Below the pieces are notes generated by a model that did no database searches, was not told the origin of the DNA, and saw only the letters and a program-made list of their open reading frames with translations. From Methylacidiphilales bacterium (GTDB taxonomy: Bacteria > Verrucomicrobiota > Verrucomicrobiia > Methylacidiphilales > UBA1321): a stretch of DNA of 56,843 nucleotides. This document shows, in pieces, positions 1 to 9,569 of this stretch (its first letter is position 1; the number at the start of each line of letters is the position of its first letter). The stretch is from the NCBI GenBank assembly GCA_021272315.1, contig JAJSLI010000015.1, forward strand, positions 1-56,843, written 5' to 3'. The translations under genes were made by a program, and so were the position numbers.

Positions 1-771
1 GAGCGCGGCCACGAGCACGCTGCCGATGAGGCTCACCGCGTAGGTCTCGAACACGTCGGCGGCCATGCCCGCGCAGTCGCCCACGTTGTCGCCCACGTTG
101 TCCGCGATGGTCGCCGGGTTGCGGGGATCATCCTCGTCGAAGTCGTGTTCGATCTTGCCGACGAGATCGGCGCCGACGTCGGCTGCCTTCGTGTAAATGC
201 CGCCGCCGAGACGGGCAAAGACGGAGATGAGGCTGCTGCCGAGCGCCAGGCCCACAATCGCGTCGAGCGTGTGCTTGTGGTTTTCCGGGTGAAGCGCGTC
301 GCGGAAATAGGCGTCCGCGCCGAGATAAAAGCCGCCCACGCCAAGGAGGGCGAGGCCGACAACGAGCAGGCCCGTCACCGCGCCGCCGTTGAAGGCGACC
401 CGCAGCGCCGGCTTGGCCCCGTGGGTGGCAGCCTGGGTTGTGCGAATGTTGGCCAGCACGGCCACGCGCATGCCGATGAACCCGGCGAGGAGCGAGCAGC
501 TCGCCCCGATGAGGAATCCCAACGCGGCCGCGCCGCCCAGGAAGATGAAAATCAGGATGAAGAGGATCGCCGCGATGCCGCTGATGGTCAGGATCTGGCG
601 GCGCAGGTAGGCCTTGGCCCCTTCCTGGACGGCAGCGGCAATTTCCCGCATCAGGTCGGTGCCGGTGTCGGCGGCGTAAATTTTAACGGCCAGAATGACG
701 GCGGTGGCGATGGCGACCAGGCCGAGGACGAGGGCGGTGGGAATACCGTTTTGCAGTAAGAATGAATCCAT
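1..771 (-). CDS. hppA: Membrane-bound proton/sodium-translocating pyrophosphatase, N-terminal part
   Basis: Integral membrane pyrophosphatase that couples PPi hydrolysis to H+ or Na+ export. The first 257 residues are present; the C-terminus lies beyond the left edge. Seen: start MDSFLLQNG, several hydrophobic helices, and the family signature [18 protein letters not shown] at residues 189-206, followed by the acidic DDPRNP and the [19 protein letters not shown] block at about 225-243, which binds Mg-PPi. The start at 771 is the first ATG before the first helix; no good Shine-Dalgarno is visible. The residues that separate K+-dependent from K+-independent forms and Na+ from H+ pumps lie in the missing part, so the ion and subclass cannot be stated. 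Confidence 0.95.
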   Translation of the reverse strand, partial: MDSFLLQNGIPTALVLGLVAIATAVILAVKIYAADTGTDLMREIAAAVQEGAKAYLRRQILTISGIAAILFILIFIFLGGAAALGFLIGASCSLLAGFIGMRVAVLANIRTTQAATHGAKPALRVAFNGGAVTGLLVVGLALLGVGGFYLGADAYFRDALHPENHKHTLDAIVGLALGSSLISVFARLGGGIYTKAADVGADLVGKIEHDFDEDDPRNPATIADNVGDNVGDCAGMAADVFETYAVSLIGSVLVAAL

Positions 772-1056
772 GGATGCGATGATGTTAATTGTTATGAGGT
801 GTGAAAGGGCAGGAGTGTAAGCGGCGAGAGACGGAGAGCAATCCCTAAAATCGAGTCAGGGATTGGCCGGCAGCCGCCGCTGGCCCATCATCCTACGTCC
901 CGTCCTTCGCCTCCGTCTGGGCCTATTTTGTCCAATGATTCTCGTGGCTTGCTCTATTTTGAATTGGATGCTGGCTGGGGGAGCGTGCGAAAGGGAGGCA
1001 AGTTTACGGGCGTAATTTCATGTCATTTGGCCGGTAAGGTTTGACCCCTTTACATT

Positions 1057-1329
1057 CTACTTTGATCTATAAATAAATATGCAAATAAGAATTCCTAGTG
1101 CCATGCCTAGTAAGGCAAAACTCGCCATTTCAATTCGAATGGGTCTTGGGCTACCGGATACAATATAAAGAAGCTGAAATAGACTACCAAAAAATAACGA
1201 GCTACCGGCAATTATTGAGCATAATTTCCCCTTTTTATCCGAAGAGTTATCTCGAAATCCTAAAACAAGAAGAACCCAAGAGAATAACCATAGTGCAGCG
1301 AAGACAATTATCAGTACAATTTTATGCAT
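1057..1329 (-). CDS. Small AT-rich membrane protein of unknown function
   Basis: Predicted 90-residue protein with three hydrophobic segments (about residues 3-24, 37-58 and 66-87) and a positively charged end (YRSK), consistent with an inner-membrane protein. No family recognised. The DNA is clearly more AT-rich than its neighbours, and codons such as ATA, TTA and AAA, rare elsewhere in the window, are common here, so recent acquisition is possible. The opposite strand also has an 87-codon frame (1098-1361), but its product lacks any coherent hydrophobic or domain pattern, so this strand is preferred. Flanked by hppA (same strand) and the DUF3592/Sel1 gene (same strand). Confidence 0.55.
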   Translation of the reverse strand: MHKIVLIIVFAALWLFSWVLLVLGFRDNSSDKKGKLCSIIAGSSLFFGSLFQLLYIVSGSPRPIRIEMASFALLGMALGILICIFIYRSK

Positions 1330-1408
1330 GCCTTTATAAGATTAAACGGGTCAGGCCATAGTATTGTCATAAAGGTGACGCAAGAGAAATAGGAACCGGC
1401 ATCTTTTC

Positions 1409-2320
1409 TCATGGCGTAGCGCCCAAACGGGCGAGAGCGGCTTGGGCATGGGGTTCCTTGCCGGCCTTCCGGTACCACGCGATGGCCGTGGGCGTGTCCT
1501 GCGTCAAGCCGCCCAGCCCCTTTTCATAGGCGTAGCCGAGGCTGGCGCAGGCGTGCGGTTCGCCCTGGTCGGCGGCTTTTTGCAGCCAGGCAACGGCCTG
1601 CACGAGGTCCTTGTCCACGCCCTTGCCGCCGGCGTAAAGCTGCCCGAGCATGTTTTCCGCGTCGGCGTTGCCCTGATCGGCGGCTTTCCGCAGCCATTTC
1701 GCGGCCTCTGCCGGGTCTTTCGGGTAACCTTCCGTGCCGGTGAGATACCATGTCGCCACGTAGACCTGGTCCTGGGCGTTGCCTTTTTCCGCGTCTGCCC
1801 GCAGCAGACGGTCACCCAGTTGCGGGTCGGCCTTGGCCACGTCGTCGTAGGTGGGCGCCTGCTGGTCCGCGGCGGAGTCGCTGGATGTCCAGAAGGTCAC
1901 GCCCAGATAAAGCACATTGACGGCAATGAGGATGCCAAACGAGATGAAGTAGTAGCGAAAGGCGGCGCTCAGGTGCCGGTTCGGGCCCGGTTCCAGCACG
2001 GCCAGCGCGGGGTTTTCGGGCTGGTAATGGACGGTGACCGGTTGGCTGGGCCGGTAACGCGCGAGGATCGGTTCGGTTTCGCTCGCGGGCACGACATCGG
2101 CAAACGAAAGTTTGCTCGAAGTGTAGGTCTTGCCGCCGACTTCGTACCGGAACGAAATGCGAGGCTGGGTGCGCCAGGCGATTTTGGTCCGCTCCGTCGC
2201 CGTGACCACGCCCGGCGCGGTGGGCCAGGCGGCGCTGGCTTTGGCGAGGCAGATTTTTTTATAAGCCTGCCATGTCACAAACGGGAACAGGACCAGAACG
2301 ATCAGCAGGAGCATGGGCAA
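1409..2320 (-). CDS. DUF3592 / Sel1-repeat membrane protein
   Basis: 303-residue protein. An N-terminal hydrophobic helix (residues 3-17) is followed by a beta-rich stretch of the DUF3592 type (about 30-112: PGVVTATERTKIAWRTQ, YEVGGKTYTS, VTVHYQPENPALAVLEPG), a second membrane helix (about 123-143), then three Sel1-like repeats (about 177-292) with the recurring pattern GNA.AQ..LG..Y..G.GV..D...A..W..KAA. Sel1 repeats are alpha-helical protein-protein interaction modules, so a membrane-tethered scaffold is the likely role; the partner is unknown. The combination of DUF3592 with Sel1 repeats is a domain mix rather than a standard family. It stands alone on its strand, 94 bp after the next upstream gene. 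Confidence 0.8.
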   Translation of the reverse strand: MPMLLLIVLVLFPFVTWQAYKKICLAKASAAWPTAPGVVTATERTKIAWRTQPRISFRYEVGGKTYTSSKLSFADVVPASETEPILARYRPSQPVTVHYQPENPALAVLEPGPNRHLSAAFRYYFISFGILIAVNVLYLGVTFWTSSDSAADQQAPTYDDVAKADPQLGDRLLRADAEKGNAQDQVYVATWYLTGTEGYPKDPAEAAKWLRKAADQGNADAENMLGQLYAGGKGVDKDLVQAVAWLQKAADQGEPHACASLGYAYEKGLGGLTQDTPTAIAWYRKAGKEPHAQAALARLGATP

Positions 2321-2414
2321 GATTTAGTCGCTTGATCATCGGAAGTCGATGGCCAACGGAGACACTTTTTTTGATTAAAACCGTCCCTCTTTCATCTTAC
2401 TAATCTCCCAATCC

Positions 2415-3068
2415 CTACAACTTGATCTCAGTTGGAATCTTAACTTTTTTCTCGCCGGCCATCGATTTTTTGAGCCGGTCGAAGAATCCGAGATTCACCG
2501 GCGTGTTCTCCGCCGTGATGGCCCGGGACTGGCCGCGCGGCAGCGGCTCGACGGGCACGGTGTGGTGGCGGCTGATGAGAAGGTTCGCCTGCCGGATGCG
2601 GCGGCTCAGGCACTGGGCCATGCCCATGAGCAGCGCGCCGCCGCCGCCGATGTGTTCGGAAAGATAGACCCGCAGGTTCTCGAGGTTCATGCTCCAGAGC
2701 ACGGCGTCCTCCCGCACCTGGACGTTGGCTGAGGCGGAGCCCGGATCGAGCACGCTCACTTCACCGAGGCATTCGCCCGCTTCGGCGATGCTCAGTGGCA
2801 CGTTCTTGCCGGCGACAAAGGCCGAGATGTCCAACCGGCCCGACACGACGACGTAAAAGCAGTCCTGCGGCTCGCCTTCGGTGATCAGCATCGTCCCAGC
2901 GGGCAGTTGCTGGTACCTGCCGTAGGGAGCGAGCGTGACCAGCGATTGGTCGCTCAGCCCGGCGAGAATGCCGAGGGCGGGCAGGGCGGGCGGAATCTCC
3001 TGCCACTCCGTGCCGGGTGGGGTTTCGGGAAAGGAAGCCTCTTCTTGGGATTCGGGCTGATCAGCCAT
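2415..3068 (-). CDS. Cyclic-nucleotide-binding-domain protein
   Basis: 217 residues. The central part (about 30-150) is a CRP-type cNMP-binding fold: LPAGTMLITEGEPQDCFYVVVSGRLDI, then the phosphate-cassette-like AGECLGEVSVLDPGSASANVQ. The usual FGE..(L)....R.A cassette is altered: the Arg that binds the cyclic phosphate is replaced (SASAN), so cyclic nucleotide binding is doubtful. There is no helix-turn-helix after the fold, so it is not a CRP-like transcription factor; the C-terminus (SMAGEKKVKIPTEIKL) is basic and probably disordered. It is divergent from, and related to, the gene at 3157, which suggests duplication. Cytoplasmic; role unknown. Confidence 0.8.
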   Translation of the reverse strand: MADQPESQEEASFPETPPGTEWQEIPPALPALGILAGLSDQSLVTLAPYGRYQQLPAGTMLITEGEPQDCFYVVVSGRLDISAFVAGKNVPLSIAEAGECLGEVSVLDPGSASANVQVREDAVLWSMNLENLRVYLSEHIGGGGALLMGMAQCLSRRIRQANLLISRHHTVPVEPLPRGQSRAITAENTPVNLGFFDRLKKSMAGEKKVKIPTEIKL

Positions 3069-3156
3069 GCGGTCGAAGGGGTTTGAATGAAATTAAATTG
3101 ATTCCGGCACGATACAAGTCATACCCTGAAAACCGGTTATACGCGATAACTTTCCC

Positions 3157-3657
3157 ATGGCCGATTTTATTCTTCCCCGCACGGGTATCCTTTCCTTTCT
3201 GGACGATGAGTTCCGTGAACTTTTAACCAGTTACGGCATCATCAGGGAAACCAAAGCCGGGGAGCTCATCATTCAGGAGACCACGCCGCAGACGCATCTC
3301 TATGTGGTCATCACGGGTGTCTATGCCGTTTCCACCAAGGCGGGGGAGCGGGATGTCAAGCTCGACACGGTTGAGGCGGGGGACTGCTTCGGCGAGGTCT
3401 CGCTTTTCCAGCCCGGGCCCGCCTCGGCGACGGTCACATGCGCACAGGCCGGCCGGCTCTGGTGCATGGAAGCGGCGCAACTGCAGCAATTCCTTTTCGA
3501 CGCCCCGCAGGCGGGATGCGCGCTTATTCTCGGGATTAACACGCTCCTGAGCCGCCGCCTCAAGCGGTCCAACGCCGTTATCCGCGCCAACGAAATCGTG
3601 CCAGCCTTCCTGAGCGTCCGCTCTCACCGGCGGAGCGATACCGCGCCGTCGGTGTAG
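3157..3657 (+). CDS. Cyclic-nucleotide-binding-domain protein, paralogue of the divergent gene
   Basis: 166 residues, almost entirely a single cNMP-binding fold: ETKAGELIIQETTPQTHLYVVITGVYAV, then AGDCFGEVSLFQPGPASATVT. As in the gene at 2415 the cassette ends SAT rather than with Arg, and no DNA-binding domain follows. Both proteins share the tail pattern LILGxxxxLSRRLKRSN / LLMGMAQCLSRRIRQAN, showing common ancestry. The 88-bp gap between the two divergent starts is AT-rich enough to hold back-to-back promoters. It could be a stand-alone sensor module working with a partner, or could dimerise with its paralogue. Downstream is the 263-bp leader region of the respiratory operon. Confidence 0.8.
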   Translation: MADFILPRTGILSFLDDEFRELLTSYGIIRETKAGELIIQETTPQTHLYVVITGVYAVSTKAGERDVKLDTVEAGDCFGEVSLFQPGPASATVTCAQAGRLWCMEAAQLQQFLFDAPQAGCALILGINTLLSRRLKRSNAVIRANEIVPAFLSVRSHRRSDTAPSV

Positions 3658-3920
3658 ACAGGTTCCGGGAAGCTTTTGTGGTGGACCGTGAATTTCGGCA
3701 AAAAAGGAGCTGCGGGTGTAGCTAAAATTATACGGACATAAGTTTGTATTATAATCCGCCAAAAATCTCGCGAAAAACTTCACAATTCCGGTTGCCCATG
3801 TCAAGGGGCTCTGGTACCACAAAACGCTGGAGCGAGAAAATGAGCAGTCACAATTCTTCACTTTTGGGCACGGAACATGATGAGGCATGGGGCGTTTAGC
3901 CTGCTTACCCCGCTTTTCTC

Positions 3921-4598
3921 ATGGCCAACATTTTCCCCAAAGCCACCAACCTGATCCTGATCAAGGCGATGTTCGCCCTGTCGATCATCGGCGGCCTGGT
4001 GACCGTGGCCGTCTGGTACTACTTCACGCCCAAGTACTCCCGCGTCGGCTACCAGCCGGTGCAGCCGGTGGCCTTCGACCACAAACTGCACGTCGGGCAG
4101 CTCGGTATGGACTGCCGCTTTTGCCACAGCTATGTCGAGATGAGCGGCCACTCGAATTACCCGACGACGCAAGTCTGCATGTCCTGCCACAAGCAGGTCC
4201 AGGCCGACAACCCGAAGCTCCAGCCGGTGCGCGACAGTTGGGCCACCGGCCAGCCGATTTCGTGGGTGAAGATTCACAACGTTCCCGACTACGCTTATTT
4301 CAACCACTCGGCGCATGTGAACCGGGGTATCAGTTGCGTGAGCTGTCACGGCCAGGTCAATGAAATGAATGTGGTCTTCGAGGACAAGCCGCTGAGCATG
4401 GCCTGGTGCCTGAGCTGCCACCGCAACCCGCAAAATTACGTCCGGCCCATCGCCGCGACCGCGCCCGGCTCGACTTCCCCCGTTTTTAATCTCAATTGGA
4501 AAGTGCCCGCTGGCATGAGTCAGGCTCAATTGGGCAGAAAGCTTGTCCACGACTGGAAAATCGATCCCCCCACGGATTGTGCAGGATGTCACCGATGA
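3921..4598 (+). CDS. actA: Alternative complex III pentahaem cytochrome c subunit ActA
   Basis: 225 residues with an N-terminal membrane anchor (about 12-34) and five CxxCH haem sites: C65-H69, C86-H90, C139-H143, C163-H167 and C220-H224. Five haems plus an immediately following Fe-S/molybdopterin-like subunit and NrfD-like membrane subunits define ActA of alternative complex III, which oxidises quinol and passes electrons to soluble or bound c-type carriers. It is the first gene of the operon and overlaps actB by the ATGA at 4595-4598. No Shine-Dalgarno precedes the ATG. In the 263 bp upstream the best -10-like hexamer is TATAAT at 3750-3755, but no good -35 accompanies it. The haem domain faces the periplasm. 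Confidence 0.95.
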   Translation: MANIFPKATNLILIKAMFALSIIGGLVTVAVWYYFTPKYSRVGYQPVQPVAFDHKLHVGQLGMDCRFCHSYVEMSGHSNYPTTQVCMSCHKQVQADNPKLQPVRDSWATGQPISWVKIHNVPDYAYFNHSAHVNRGISCVSCHGQVNEMNVVFEDKPLSMAWCLSCHRNPQNYVRPIAATAPGSTSPVFNLNWKVPAGMSQAQLGRKLVHDWKIDPPTDCAGCHR

Positions 4599-7500
4599 AA
4601 CGCGTTTTTAATCACCCCAAAGCCCCGGCAACGGGACGCAAGTACTGGCGCAGCCTCGAAGAGTTCGCGGACACGCCGGAATTTCGCGCCCGTCTCGAAC
4701 GCGAGTTCCCGCAGGGCGCCGCCGAGTTGCAGGGCGACGAGGTGACCCGGCGCGGTTTCATGCAATTCATGGGCGCGTCGATCGCACTGGCCGGGCTCGG
4801 CCTGACCGGCTGCCGCCGTCCCGAAATCCACGCCGTGCCCTACAGCAAGGGGGTCGAGTGGCAAGTCCCGGGCAACGCGCTCCACTACGCGACGTCGATG
4901 CCGCGCCGCGGTGGGGCCCTTCCGCTTATCGGGACGACTTACAACGGGCGTCCCACCAAGCTCGAGGGCAACCCGAACGTGCCCGGCTTCAACGGCGCGA
5001 CCGATTTTCTCGGTCAGGCGGCCATCCTCGATCTTTATGATCCGGATCGCTCCAAGACCGTCCTCAAGGTCAAGCTCGACCAAACCGACCCGGACAAGCC
5101 CAAGGAATTGCGCGGCGCCGATTACGCCGACGCTTCCTGGGAGGATTTCTGGGAGGAACTCGCCATCCTGCGCCGCGACTACCTGAAGAACGGCGGCGAC
5201 GGGCTGGCCATCCTGGCCGAGCCGGGCACCTCGCCCACACGCGAAGCGATCCGCGCCGCACTCGTCAAACTCTATCCGAAACATGTCTGGGTCGAGTTCG
5301 ATCCGTGGAAGAGCCAGTCTCCCGGCGGCCAGGCCGTCTATAACCTCGAGAAAGCCGACGTGATCCTCTCGCTCGACGCCGATTTCCTCGGCGCGACCGA
5401 CGGCACGGTCCAGACCATCGCCGGGTTTGCCGCGGGCCGCCGCCGCCTCGGCAAATCGGAGGAAACGATGTCGCGGCTCTACGCCGTCGAGGCCCGTTTC
5501 TCGCTCACCGGCGGCATGGCCGACCACCGGTTGCGCCTCCCTTCGAGCCAGATTCAGGCTTTCGCGACGCTGCTTGCCTCCAAGCTCGGCGCCGGCGCGG
5601 GCAACAGTTTTGGCGCGTTCAGCGACCCGAATATCGACGCGTGGGCGACAGGAGTGGCCAATGATCTGACTGCCGCCAAGGGCCGCTCGCTCATCATCTG
5701 CGGCAGCCAGCAGCCGCCTGCCGTGCACATGCTCGTCGCGCAGCTCAACGAGACGCTGGGCAACTACGGCGTCACCGTTACTTACCGGCCCGATTTCAAT
5801 CTGACGTCCACCCTGCCCAAGCCCGCCACGCTGAGCGACCTTGCCGAGCAGATCAGCCAAGGTACGGTGAAAACCCTCTTCGTGCTTGGCGGCAACCCGG
5901 CGTTCAACGCGCCCGTCGATTTGGGCTTTGACGACCTTATCGCGCAGGTCGAGCAGGTCATCCGCCACGGCCTTCACGTGGACGAAACCAGCGCCTGCTC
6001 CACCACGCACGTCCCGGCGGCCCACTTCCTCGAAGCGTGGGGCGATTCGCGCGCCTACGACGGCACCTACCTTTCCCAGCAGCCACTCATTTTGCCGCTT
6101 TATGACGGCATCTCGGAGCTCGAACTGCTCGCCGAACTGATCCGCCTGCCCGGCCAGCCCAAGACCAAAGGGGCGGAGCTCATTATCGACACGTTCGCGC
6201 AGATCACCGGGCTGGACAAAGGTGCCGGAGAGTCGTTCAACAACGCGTGGCGTCAATTCGTCCACGACGGGTTCCTCGCCGCGGACGCGGACAAGACCTA
6301 TGCGGGGCTCCACTTGGGTAACATCAATCCGCCTCCCGCTGAGCCGCCCCCCAAGCCGATCGAAGCCGGCAAATACGAGCTCAATTTCGTCCTCGGCTCC
6401 GTCGACGACGGACGCTACGCCAACAACGGCTGGCTTCAGGAACTGCCCGAGCCGGTCAGCAAGCTCACCTGGGACAACGCGCTCTATATCAGTCCCGCCA
6501 CCGCCGACGCGCTCGGGGTCAACATCAAGCCGCCCAACAACGAAATCGCCGACGTGCCCGATACCGATTTCAGCCCGCGCACCTCGAACAATTACTTCGC
6601 GGTCGACCCGATGACCGCCTACCCGATGGTCAAGGTGACCACGCCCGACGGCCACAGCCTCGAATTGCCGATCATCGTCGCACCGGGCCAGGCCGACCAA
6701 TCGCTTACCCTCGCGCTCGGCTGGGGCCGCACCGCGCCGCGCCTGACGGAAGCCGACCGGGCCGTGGTCACGCCACCGCTGCGCGTCGCCGAAGGCGCCG
6801 GGTTCAATGCCTATCTTCTGCGCACGTCGGCCACGTCCGGGTTCGTTGTCAACGTCAAGGTTGAGAAGATCGACAAGACCTACCCGTTGGCCGTCACGCA
6901 GGAGCACAACTCAATGGAAGGTCGCGGCATCGTCCGCGAGGCCCCGCTCGATTACTATCACCAACACGCCGATTTCGTGCAGGAGATCGGCATCGACAAG
7001 GAGACGCCGCAGGGCGCGCTGACAGGCTACCAGAATTACGAGCCGGCCTACATCCCACCGGCACTCAATTCGAAGGACCACAACCCGGATCGCCCCGCCT
7101 GGGGCATGGTCATCGACCTCAACACCTGCGTCGGTTGCAGCGCGTGCGTCATCGCCTGCCAGGCGGAGAACAACATCCCCATCGTCGGCAAATTCCAAGT
7201 GCTGCGTGGCCGCGAGATGCACTGGATTCGCAACGACCGTTACTTCGCCAGCGACAACCCGCCCAATTCGAGGGACCCGGCCTACCTCGAGGACCCGCAG
7301 ATGCTCATCCAGCCGATGGCCTGCCAGCAGTGCGAGAACGCGCCGTGCGAGCCGGTTTGCCCGGTCAACGCCACCGTCCACAACGAGGAGGGCCTCAACG
7401 TCATGGCGTACAACCGCTGCATCGGCACGCGCTACTGCGCGAACAACTGCCCCTACAAGGTGCGGCGCTTCAATTTCTTCAACTACAACGACCGCCCGAT

Positions 7501-8086
7501 CCAGAACGTCAAGCTCCCGGTTCTGGGCGTCACCAACGAGCTTTACCTCGGTCCCTTCGCGGGCAAGGACGGCCCGCTTACCTACAAGGGTTCGCCCGAC
7601 AGCATCGCGCTCCAGAAGAACCCGAACGTTTCCGTCCGCATGCGCGGCGTCATGGAAAAATGCACCTACTGCGTCCAACGCATTGAGGAGGCAAAGATCG
7701 ATCAGCTCCGCAAATCGAACAATAACGGCGAAGGTTCGGGCAACATTACCATCGCCACCGACTCGTTTCAGGTCGCCTGCCAGCAGGCATGCCCGGCGCA
7801 GGCCATCGTTTTCGGCAACCTCAACGACGCGGCGAGCAAGGTCGCCGTTCTGAAGCAGGACGAGCGCAATTACGGCGTGCTGGCCTATCTCGGCACCCGC
7901 CCGCGCACGACCTACCTCGGCCGCGTGCGCAATCCCAACCCCGCCATGCCCGGCGCGGCCAATATCGGCCACACCAGCGAATTCGAAACCGACGACGGCA
8001 AGTACCAAGGCGACGCGGACAAGACCGCCTCTAATGCTGCGCCGCAGGAACTGAACAAGCTTAATCAGGAGAAGTTGACCGGCTAA
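4595..8086 (+). CDS. actB: Alternative complex III subunit ActB (molybdopterin-like plus Fe-S domains)
   Basis: 1163 residues from the ATG overlapping the actA stop; in-frame upstream ATGs exist at 4496 and 4586 but lie inside actA. A twin-arginine signal (RR at 52-53 in TRRGFMQFMG) ends in a lipobox-like LTGC with Cys73, so Tat export and lipid anchoring are likely. Residues about 80-780 resemble the molybdopterin oxidoreductase fold; family members carry no Mo cofactor. The C-terminal part carries ferredoxin-like clusters: C845/848/851/855, C910/913/918/922, C942/948/952 (three Cys in CIGTRYCANNC, fitting a 3Fe-4S site) and C1023/1026 with C1062/1066. That is the three 4Fe-4S plus one 3Fe-4S pattern known for ActB. 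Confidence 0.95.
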   Translation: MKRVFNHPKAPATGRKYWRSLEEFADTPEFRARLEREFPQGAAELQGDEVTRRGFMQFMGASIALAGLGLTGCRRPEIHAVPYSKGVEWQVPGNALHYATSMPRRGGALPLIGTTYNGRPTKLEGNPNVPGFNGATDFLGQAAILDLYDPDRSKTVLKVKLDQTDPDKPKELRGADYADASWEDFWEELAILRRDYLKNGGDGLAILAEPGTSPTREAIRAALVKLYPKHVWVEFDPWKSQSPGGQAVYNLEKADVILSLDADFLGATDGTVQTIAGFAAGRRRLGKSEETMSRLYAVEARFSLTGGMADHRLRLPSSQIQAFATLLASKLGAGAGNSFGAFSDPNIDAWATGVANDLTAAKGRSLIICGSQQPPAVHMLVAQLNETLGNYGVTVTYRPDFNLTSTLPKPATLSDLAEQISQGTVKTLFVLGGNPAFNAPVDLGFDDLIAQVEQVIRHGLHVDETSACSTTHVPAAHFLEAWGDSRAYDGTYLSQQPLILPLYDGISELELLAELIRLPGQPKTKGAELIIDTFAQITGLDKGAGESFNNAWRQFVHDGFLAADADKTYAGLHLGNINPPPAEPPPKPIEAGKYELNFVLGSVDDGRYANNGWLQELPEPVSKLTWDNALYISPATADALGVNIKPPNNEIADVPDTDFSPRTSNNYFAVDPMTAYPMVKVTTPDGHSLELPIIVAPGQADQSLTLALGWGRTAPRLTEADRAVVTPPLRVAEGAGFNAYLLRTSATSGFVVNVKVEKIDKTYPLAVTQEHNSMEGRGIVREAPLDYYHQHADFVQEIGIDKETPQGALTGYQNYEPAYIPPALNSKDHNPDRPAWGMVIDLNTCVGCSACVIACQAENNIPIVGKFQVLRGREMHWIRNDRYFASDNPPNSRDPAYLEDPQMLIQPMACQQCENAPCEPVCPVNATVHNEEGLNVMAYNRCIGTRYCANNCPYKVRRFNFFNYNDRPIQNVKLPVLGVTNELYLGPFAGKDGPLTYKGSPDSIALQKNPNVSVRMRGVMEKCTYCVQRIEEAKIDQLRKSNNNGEGSGNITIATDSFQVACQQACPAQAIVFGNLNDAASKVAVLKQDERNYGVLAYLGTRPRTTYLGRVRNPNPAMPGAANIGHTSEFETDDGKYQGDADKTASNAAPQELNKLNQEKLTG

Positions 8087-8102
8087 AACGCCCCAAACTG
8101 CC

Positions 8103-9569
8103 ATGTCCTACTTGACCCCCACCACCGTTCCCGCCGATCCGCTCAACCGGCACGAGTCGGCCGAGATCGCCCGGGCGCGCGCAGAGCTCGTCCGCGAGCC
8201 CTACGTGGCGAACGAGCGCAGCGCCGCGTGGGTGGGCGACCACATCGCCTCGGTGGTCGAGAACCCCGCTCCGCTCTGGTGGTGGATCGCCGTTGGCGTC
8301 TCCGCCTTTGTCGCTTCCTTCACCGCCCTCGGCATTCTTTATCTCATCATCACCGGCGTCGGCGTCTGGGGTGAAAACAAAGCGGCCAACTGGGCATGGG
8401 ACATCACCAATTTCGTTTTCTGGATCGGCATCGGCCACGCCGGCACCATGATCGCCGCCATTCTCTATCTCACGCGGCAAAAGTGGTCCTCCGGCATCAA
8501 TCGCGCCGCCGAGGCCATGACCATCTTCGCCGTTTCCTGCGCCGGCATCTACCCCGGCGTCCACGTTGGGCGCGCCTGGATGGCCTGGTATCTCGCGCCC
8601 ATCCCCAACGGCAACGCCATCTGGCCCAATTTCCGCAGTCCGCTGCTCTGGGACGTCTTCGCCGTTTCCACCTACCTCTCCGTCTCGATCATGTTCTGGT
8701 ACGTCGGCCTCATTCCCGACGCGGCTGCCATGCGCGACCGGATCAAGAACAAGATACTCAAGTATTTCTACGCAGTCATCTGCCTCGGTTGGCGTGGCAG
8801 CGCGCGGCAGTGGGCCAATTACGAGTTTTGCTACCTGATGCTCGCGGGCATCGCCACGCTTCTCGTTATCTCCACTTGCACGGTGGTGTCGAGTGATTTC
8901 TCCACCTCGGTCATCCCGGGTTGGCACGGCACGATCTTCATCCCTTACTTCGGCGTCGGCGCAATCTACGGCGGTTTCTGCATGCTCGTCATCCTGCTCG
9001 TGCCGATCCGCCAGCTCTACAAATTGCAGGACATCGTCACCCTGCGCCACATCGACATGTGCTGCCGCTTCACCCTGCTCATGGGGCTCTTCGTCACCTA
9101 CATCTACGGCATGGAATTTTTCATCGCCTACTACAGCGGCAATCCCAACGAATGCGGCCATTTCTACAACCGCGTTTACGGCCCCTACTGGCACACCTGG
9201 CAGTTGATGATGCTGTTTAACTGCGTCATCCCGCAGCTTTTCTGGAGCAAACGGATTCGCCGCAATCCTTGGGCCGCCTTCACTGTTGTTCTCTTTCCGA
9301 GCATCGGCATGTGGCTGGAGCGCTTCATCATCATCGTCAGTTCGGTTACCCGCGATTTTCTTCCCTCCTCGTGGGGCATGTTCTACCCCACTTACGTCGA
9401 TGTCTTCACCTTCATCGGCACCCTCGGCGTTTTCTTCCTGGCCTATCTCATTTTCATCCGCTTCCTGCCCGTCATCGCCATTGCGGAAGTGCGTTCCGTC
9501 CTGCCTGAAGCCGATCCTCACGACCCGCCGATCGTCGAGGACACCCGACCGGGAGCCGCCCATGAGTGA
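8103..9569 (+). CDS. actC: Alternative complex III NrfD-like membrane subunit ActC
   Basis: 488 residues, polytopic, with about ten predicted helices; NrfD/PsrC-like quinol-binding subunit that contacts the Fe-S part of ActB. Typical ACIII ActC segments are visible: NPAPLWWWIAVGVSAF, NFVFWIGIGHAGTMIAAI, SCAGIYPGVHVGRAWMAWYL and MLFNCVIPQLFWSKRIRRNP. The long soluble N-terminus (about 55 residues) is usual for the family. It follows actB by 16 bp and overlaps actD by 8 bp, indicating translational coupling. ActC and ActF are paralogues that form the two membrane halves of the complex. Confidence 0.95.
   Translation: MSYLTPTTVPADPLNRHESAEIARARAELVREPYVANERSAAWVGDHIASVVENPAPLWWWIAVGVSAFVASFTALGILYLIITGVGVWGENKAANWAWDITNFVFWIGIGHAGTMIAAILYLTRQKWSSGINRAAEAMTIFAVSCAGIYPGVHVGRAWMAWYLAPIPNGNAIWPNFRSPLLWDVFAVSTYLSVSIMFWYVGLIPDAAAMRDRIKNKILKYFYAVICLGWRGSARQWANYEFCYLMLAGIATLLVISTCTVVSSDFSTSVIPGWHGTIFIPYFGVGAIYGGFCMLVILLVPIRQLYKLQDIVTLRHIDMCCRFTLLMGLFVTYIYGMEFFIAYYSGNPNECGHFYNRVYGPYWHTWQLMMLFNCVIPQLFWSKRIRRNPWAAFTVVLFPSIGMWLERFIIIVSSVTRDFLPSSWGMFYPTYVDVFTFIGTLGVFFLAYLIFIRFLPVIAIAEVRSVLPEADPHDPPIVEDTRPGAAHE

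Noticed and set aside
1098..1361. 87-codon + strand ORF opposite the small membrane protein
   Set aside because: No hydrophobic or domain pattern, while the - strand frame has three clear membrane segments.
4496..4594. Upstream start for actB
   Set aside because: The extra 33 codons lie inside actA; the ATGA overlap at 4595 fits the operon pattern.
4589..6907. Long open frame (772 codons) on the - strand across actB
   Set aside because: It is the antisense shadow of the GC-rich actB gene, with no domain pattern; actB on + has Fe-S motifs and a Tat signal.
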